Assembly: GCA_943356425.1 (NCBI GenBank)
Contig: CALRFE010000024.1
Span: 1-8,692, forward strand
DNA from: Candidatus Nomurabacteria bacterium
Lineage (GTDB): Bacteria > Patescibacteriota > Minisyncoccia > Phycocordibacterales > UBA9973
Direction: 5' to 3'
Length of the DNA stretch: 8,692 bases
Positions 6,544-8,692 of the stretch are shown here, in pieces. Made by a program: the position numbers and the translations under genes. Every line of letters begins with the position of its first letter. The first letter of the stretch is position 1. Below the pieces are notes generated by a model that saw nothing but the letters and a program-made list of their open reading frames with translations, was not told where the DNA came from and did not search any database.

Positions 6544-8692
6544 TTGGTCAAGAAAATTCTACAAAAATTTTATTCCCCAAAAAACAGCACACGTGTAATC
6601 GTGGTCTTTTTGCTGTTGTCATTTTTATTTACTACTGATGTTTTTGCAGTAACTGGTTCACCTGCACTCTTGCATCATCAAGGAAGACTTCTTGATTCAT
6701 CCGGCAATCTACTCGGCGGTTCTTCGGGTACGAACTATTGTTTCCGTTTTTCTTTGTATGACAATACTACCGTCGGCAGCGGTACGCGCATATGGCCTGC
6801 AAGTACGCCGTCGAAGATGACGGTAAATGTAAAAAATGGTGTGCTCAATGCGGACATCGGTGATACTTCTGCTGGCGGAGATGCGCTTGATTTTGATTTT
6901 GAGAGTACTGATGAAGTATATTTGAATATTGAAGTTGCGAATTCTTCTGGTGGTTCATGTGTGTCAGTAAGTTCGTTTGAAAACCTGAGCCCTCGCCAAA
7001 GAGTTGTCTCTGCCGGATATGCGATCAACTCAAAAACAGTCGGCGGATTTACTCCATCACAAACTCCGACCGGCAGTCAGATTCCCGTTTTAAATTCGGG
7101 CGCACTCAATCTCGCTGGTGCGATAAATGCGGGTGGTCTTACGCTGGGAACAGCTTCAGCAACAACGGGAGCTATTAATTTAAAAAATTCTACCAACAGT
7201 AATACGGTCACACTTCAATCAGGTGTGACATCTACTTCGTATGCACTCACGCTTCCGACCGATGATGGAACCGCAAACCAATTTTTGCAGACAGACGGCA
7301 ATGGTGTCCTGTCTTGGACGACGATCGGTGGTGGTGATGCGCTCGTTGCAAATCCGCTGTCTCAATTTGCTGCGACAACTTCTGCGCAACTTGCCGGTGT
7401 TCTCTCCGACGAGACGGGAAGTGGTGCGCTCGTTTTTGCGACTTCGCCGACATTCACAACACCAACACTCGGTGTTGCGACTGCGACCTCGGTCAACGGA
7501 CTTACGATGACATCATCGACGGGTACGCTTACGATCGCAAACGGCAAGACGCTCACAGCATCGAACACGCTCACCTTTACTGGTACTGATGGATCAACGT
7601 TAAATATTGGAACAGGTGGTACGCTCGGTTCAGCCGCCTTCACTTCGTCAGGAATCTACGCTCCTGCGCTTGGTTCTGATGACAATTATGTAACTGATGC
7701 AGAAAAGATCGTTATAGGGAATACTTCCGGTACCAACACCGGTGACCAGACCACCATCACGGGTAATGCCGGCACGGTTACCTTCGCCGATGCAGGCGGG
7801 GACACGACCACCTTCCTTGCACTCGGCACCTCCGCAACCGGATCACTTGCTCCCGCAACCGATGCAGGCCTCACCTACAACGCAACCACTGACGCACTCA
7901 CCACGACGACCTTCATCGGTGCATTGACCGGAGATGTCACCGGAGATGTCACCGGAAATGTTTCCGGTAATGCAGGCACCGCATCTGCACTTGCTGCAAA
8001 CCCAACTGATTGTGGTGCCAACACCTTTGCAACCACCATCGCAGCCAACGGCAATCTCACCTGTGCCTCACTCGTCGATGCAGATATTCCAAACTCGATC
8101 ACCGTTGATCTTGCAACACTTGCATCAACGGTCACCGTCGTTGATTCCACTGACGCAACCTCATTCATCGGCATCTACGATTCTGCAACTGGATCACTTG
8201 CTCCAAAGACTGATGGCGCACTCACGTACGATGCATCAAACGGCACCCTTGCGACCACCACCTTCAGTGGTGCACTCTCCGGTAATGCAACCACCGCAAC
8301 CGCACTTGCAACGGCGCGCACGATCAACGGCACCTCATTTGATGGATCGGCGAACATCACCGTCACCGCAGCTGCTGGTACATTGACGGGTGCGACACTG
8401 GCGGCAAACGTCCTTGCATCGTCACTTACCTCCGTCGGCACCCTTGCGAACTTGACCGTCACGAACCCTATCACCGGATCAGTTACCGGTAATGCAGGCA
8501 CGGTCACGAATGCAACACTGTCCACTGGTCTCACCATCAACACGGGAACCGTCACCATTGTCGGTAACGCTGCCAACACATCTGTCCTCACACTCGGTGC
8601 TGGTGCTTCATCAGTTTCCGGTACCAACACCGGTGACCAGACCACCATCACGGGTAATGCCGGCACGGTTACCTTCGCCGATGCAGGCGGGG
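6544..8692 (+). CDS. Secreted Thr/Gly/Ala-rich repeat protein with phage tail-fibre-like modules (3' truncated)
   Basis: One frame stays open from just after TAA 6529-6531 to the window end: 716 codons from TTG 6544 with no stop. TTG is chosen because it is the only usual start before the signal peptide: 'MVKK...', hydrophobic core 'VIVVFLLLSFLF' (18-29), and 'DVFA|VTG' with likely cleavage after A35. No ATG/GTG alternative keeps it, and no Shine-Dalgarno is visible. Modules: N-terminal domain (36-170) with 'HHQGRLLDSSGN', 'NYCFRFSLYD', 'LSPRQRVVSAGYAINSKT' and two cysteines (C66, C139); a fibre-like block 'TLPTDDGTANQFLQTDGNG' (236-254); 'LSQFAATTSAQLAGVLSDE' (272-290); then 'SGTNTGDQTTITGNAGT' (395-411), 'GALTGDVTGDVTGNVSGNAG' and 'TARTINGTSFDGSANITV'. 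These phrases resemble modules common in phage tail fibres and long surface proteins. Likely an exported adhesin or surface fibre; the anchor is not visible. Codon use and GC change after about 7725. Confidence 0.82.
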   Translation, partial: MVKKILQKFYSPKNSTRVIVVFLLLSFLFTTDVFAVTGSPALLHHQGRLLDSSGNLLGGSSGTNYCFRFSLYDNTTVGSGTRIWPASTPSKMTVNVKNGVLNADIGDTSAGGDALDFDFESTDEVYLNIEVANSSGGSCVSVSSFENLSPRQRVVSAGYAINSKTVGGFTPSQTPTGSQIPVLNSGALNLAGAINAGGLTLGTASATTGAINLKNSTNSNTVTLQSGVTSTSYALTLPTDDGTANQFLQTDGNGVLSWTTIGGGDALVANPLSQFAATTSAQLAGVLSDETGSGALVFATSPTFTTPTLGVATATSVNGLTMTSSTGTLTIANGKTLTASNTLTFTGTDGSTLNIGTGGTLGSAAFTSSGIYAPALGSDDNYVTDAEKIVIGNTSGTNTGDQTTITGNAGTVTFADAGGDTTTFLALGTSATGSLAPATDAGLTYNATTDALTTTTFIGALTGDVTGDVTGNVSGNAGTASALAANPTDCGANTFATTIAANGNLTCASLVDADIPNSITVDLATLASTVTVVDSTDATSFIGIYDSATGSLAPKTDGALTYDASNGTLATTTFSGALSGNATTATALATARTINGTSFDGSANITVTAAAGTLTGATLAANVLASSLTSVGTLANLTVTNPITGSVTGNAGTVTNATLSTGLTINTGTVTIVGNAANTSVLTLGAGASSVSGTNTGDQTTITGNAGTVTFADAGG
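7725..7801 (+). repeat. Long-period direct repeat, copy 1
   Basis: These 77 nt are identical to 8616-8692, with an offset of 891 nt (297 codons, so in frame). The base before the repeat differs (C7724 versus T8615), which fixes the left edge. They encode 'SGTNTGDQTTITGNAGTVTF' and the following 'ADAGG'. Copy 1 marks the start of the ACC-rich half of the gene. Confidence 0.95.
7840..7944 (+). repeat. Diverged 35-residue internal repeat, copy 1
   Basis: It encodes residues 433-467, starting 'GSLAPATDAGLTYNATT'. Together with 8191-8295 (starting 'GSLAPKTDGALTYDASN') it shares 21 of 35 residues by hand alignment, including 'LTY', 'TTTF' and 'GAL.G'. The offset is 351 nt (117 codons). The first 14 nt (GGATCACTTGCTCC) are identical. 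This is an older duplication than the exact 77-nt repeat. Confidence 0.75.
7927..7962 (+). repeat. 12-bp tandem repeat, three units
   Basis: Units ACCGGAGATGTC (7927-7938 and 7939-7950) are identical; the third (ACCGGAAATGTT, 7951-7962) differs at two bases. They encode TGDV-TGDV-TGNV, a short Gly/Asp/Asn turn repeat of the kind seen in beta-helical fibre shafts. Confidence 0.9.
8191..8295 (+). repeat. Diverged 35-residue internal repeat, copy 2
   Basis: It encodes residues 550-584, starting 'GSLAPKTDGALTYDASN', the partner of 7840-7944. It leads into 'GNATTATALATARTINGTS', a phrase familiar from tail-fibre proteins, whereas copy 1 leads into 'TGNVSGNAGTASALAANP'. The two copies therefore diverge downstream into different modules. 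Confidence 0.75.
8616..8692 (+). repeat. Long-period direct repeat, copy 2 (cut by window end)
   Basis: It is identical to 7725-7801 over all 77 available bases and still matching when the window ends, so the true repeat may be longer. Its position at the very edge is what one expects if a short-read assembly stopped inside a repeat. Confidence 0.95.

Noticed and set aside
7362..8666. Long open frames on the - strand with Val/Ala/Pro-rich translations
   Set aside because: They mirror the Thr/Gly/Ala/Asp codons of the + strand repeat gene. Their repeated phrases are the antisense of the 77-nt repeat, and they show no family motif, signal peptide or plausible start context.
1..8692. Alternative genetic code (UGA recoded, as in some CPR lineages)
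   Set aside because: No conserved gene is broken by an in-frame TGA, and all six visible gene ends are TAA or TAG, so the data do not call for recoding; they also do not strictly exclude it.
7725..8692. CRISPR or mobile-element interpretation of the repeats
   Set aside because: Repeats are in frame with one continuous protein, have multiple-of-three offsets (12, 351, 891) and no terminal inverted repeats or transposase, so they are protein-module repeats.
6544..8692. The repeat protein as part of an integrated prophage
   Set aside because: No other phage gene is seen in the window; the neighbours are housekeeping cell-wall genes and the protein has a signal peptide, which tail fibres normally lack. 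The sequence beyond 8692 could change this.

Overview
The window looks like a piece of a small-genome Patescibacteria (CPR) chromosome, probably from the parcubacterial side. The phylum-level call is an inference from three things: very tight same-strand packing, almost no Shine-Dalgarno sequences, and a style of secreted repeat protein that I associate with these genomes. Every recognisable gene reads on the + strand. All visible stops are TAA or TAG and no in-frame TGA interrupts a conserved gene, so the sequence gives no sign of UGA recoding.

Region 1 (1-256) is the C-terminal end of an M24 metallopeptidase of the Xaa-Pro aminopeptidase/dipeptidase type. Region 2 (about 267-6426) is a compact run of six genes with gaps of -38, +4, +1, +2 and +4 nt. 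They encode a polytopic membrane protein with an 'ALKRSWQLTKGN' motif, an HI0933/BaiN-like flavoprotein, a DUF475/TerC-superfamily membrane protein, MurD, a small AT-rich P-loop kinase-like protein, and MurC. An extended -10 sits immediately before the first gene. A clear intrinsic terminator (6394-6426) follows murC. MurC adds L-Ala to UDP-MurNAc and MurD adds D-Glu to the product, so this operon carries two consecutive steps of cytoplasmic peptidoglycan precursor synthesis. The kinase-like gene between them is clearly more AT-rich than its neighbours and is the odd member.

Region 3 (6427-8692) has a strong-looking promoter (TTGTTT-17-TATAAT) followed by one very long reading frame. It starts most plausibly at TTG 6544, has a classical signal peptide, and runs off the right edge with no stop. 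The protein is Thr/Ala/Gly/Ser-rich and is built of modules that resemble phage tail-fibre sequences. From about 7725 it changes abruptly in base composition and codon use. At the same point a 77-nt segment begins that recurs exactly 891 nt (297 codons) downstream and is cut by the window end. The window therefore probably ends inside a large internal repeat, possibly because the assembly broke there.

The most interesting parts are the mosaic secreted protein with its exact long-period repeat and codon-usage switch, and the foreign-looking kinase gene between murD and murC. I see no CRISPR array, tRNA, rRNA or insertion sequence.
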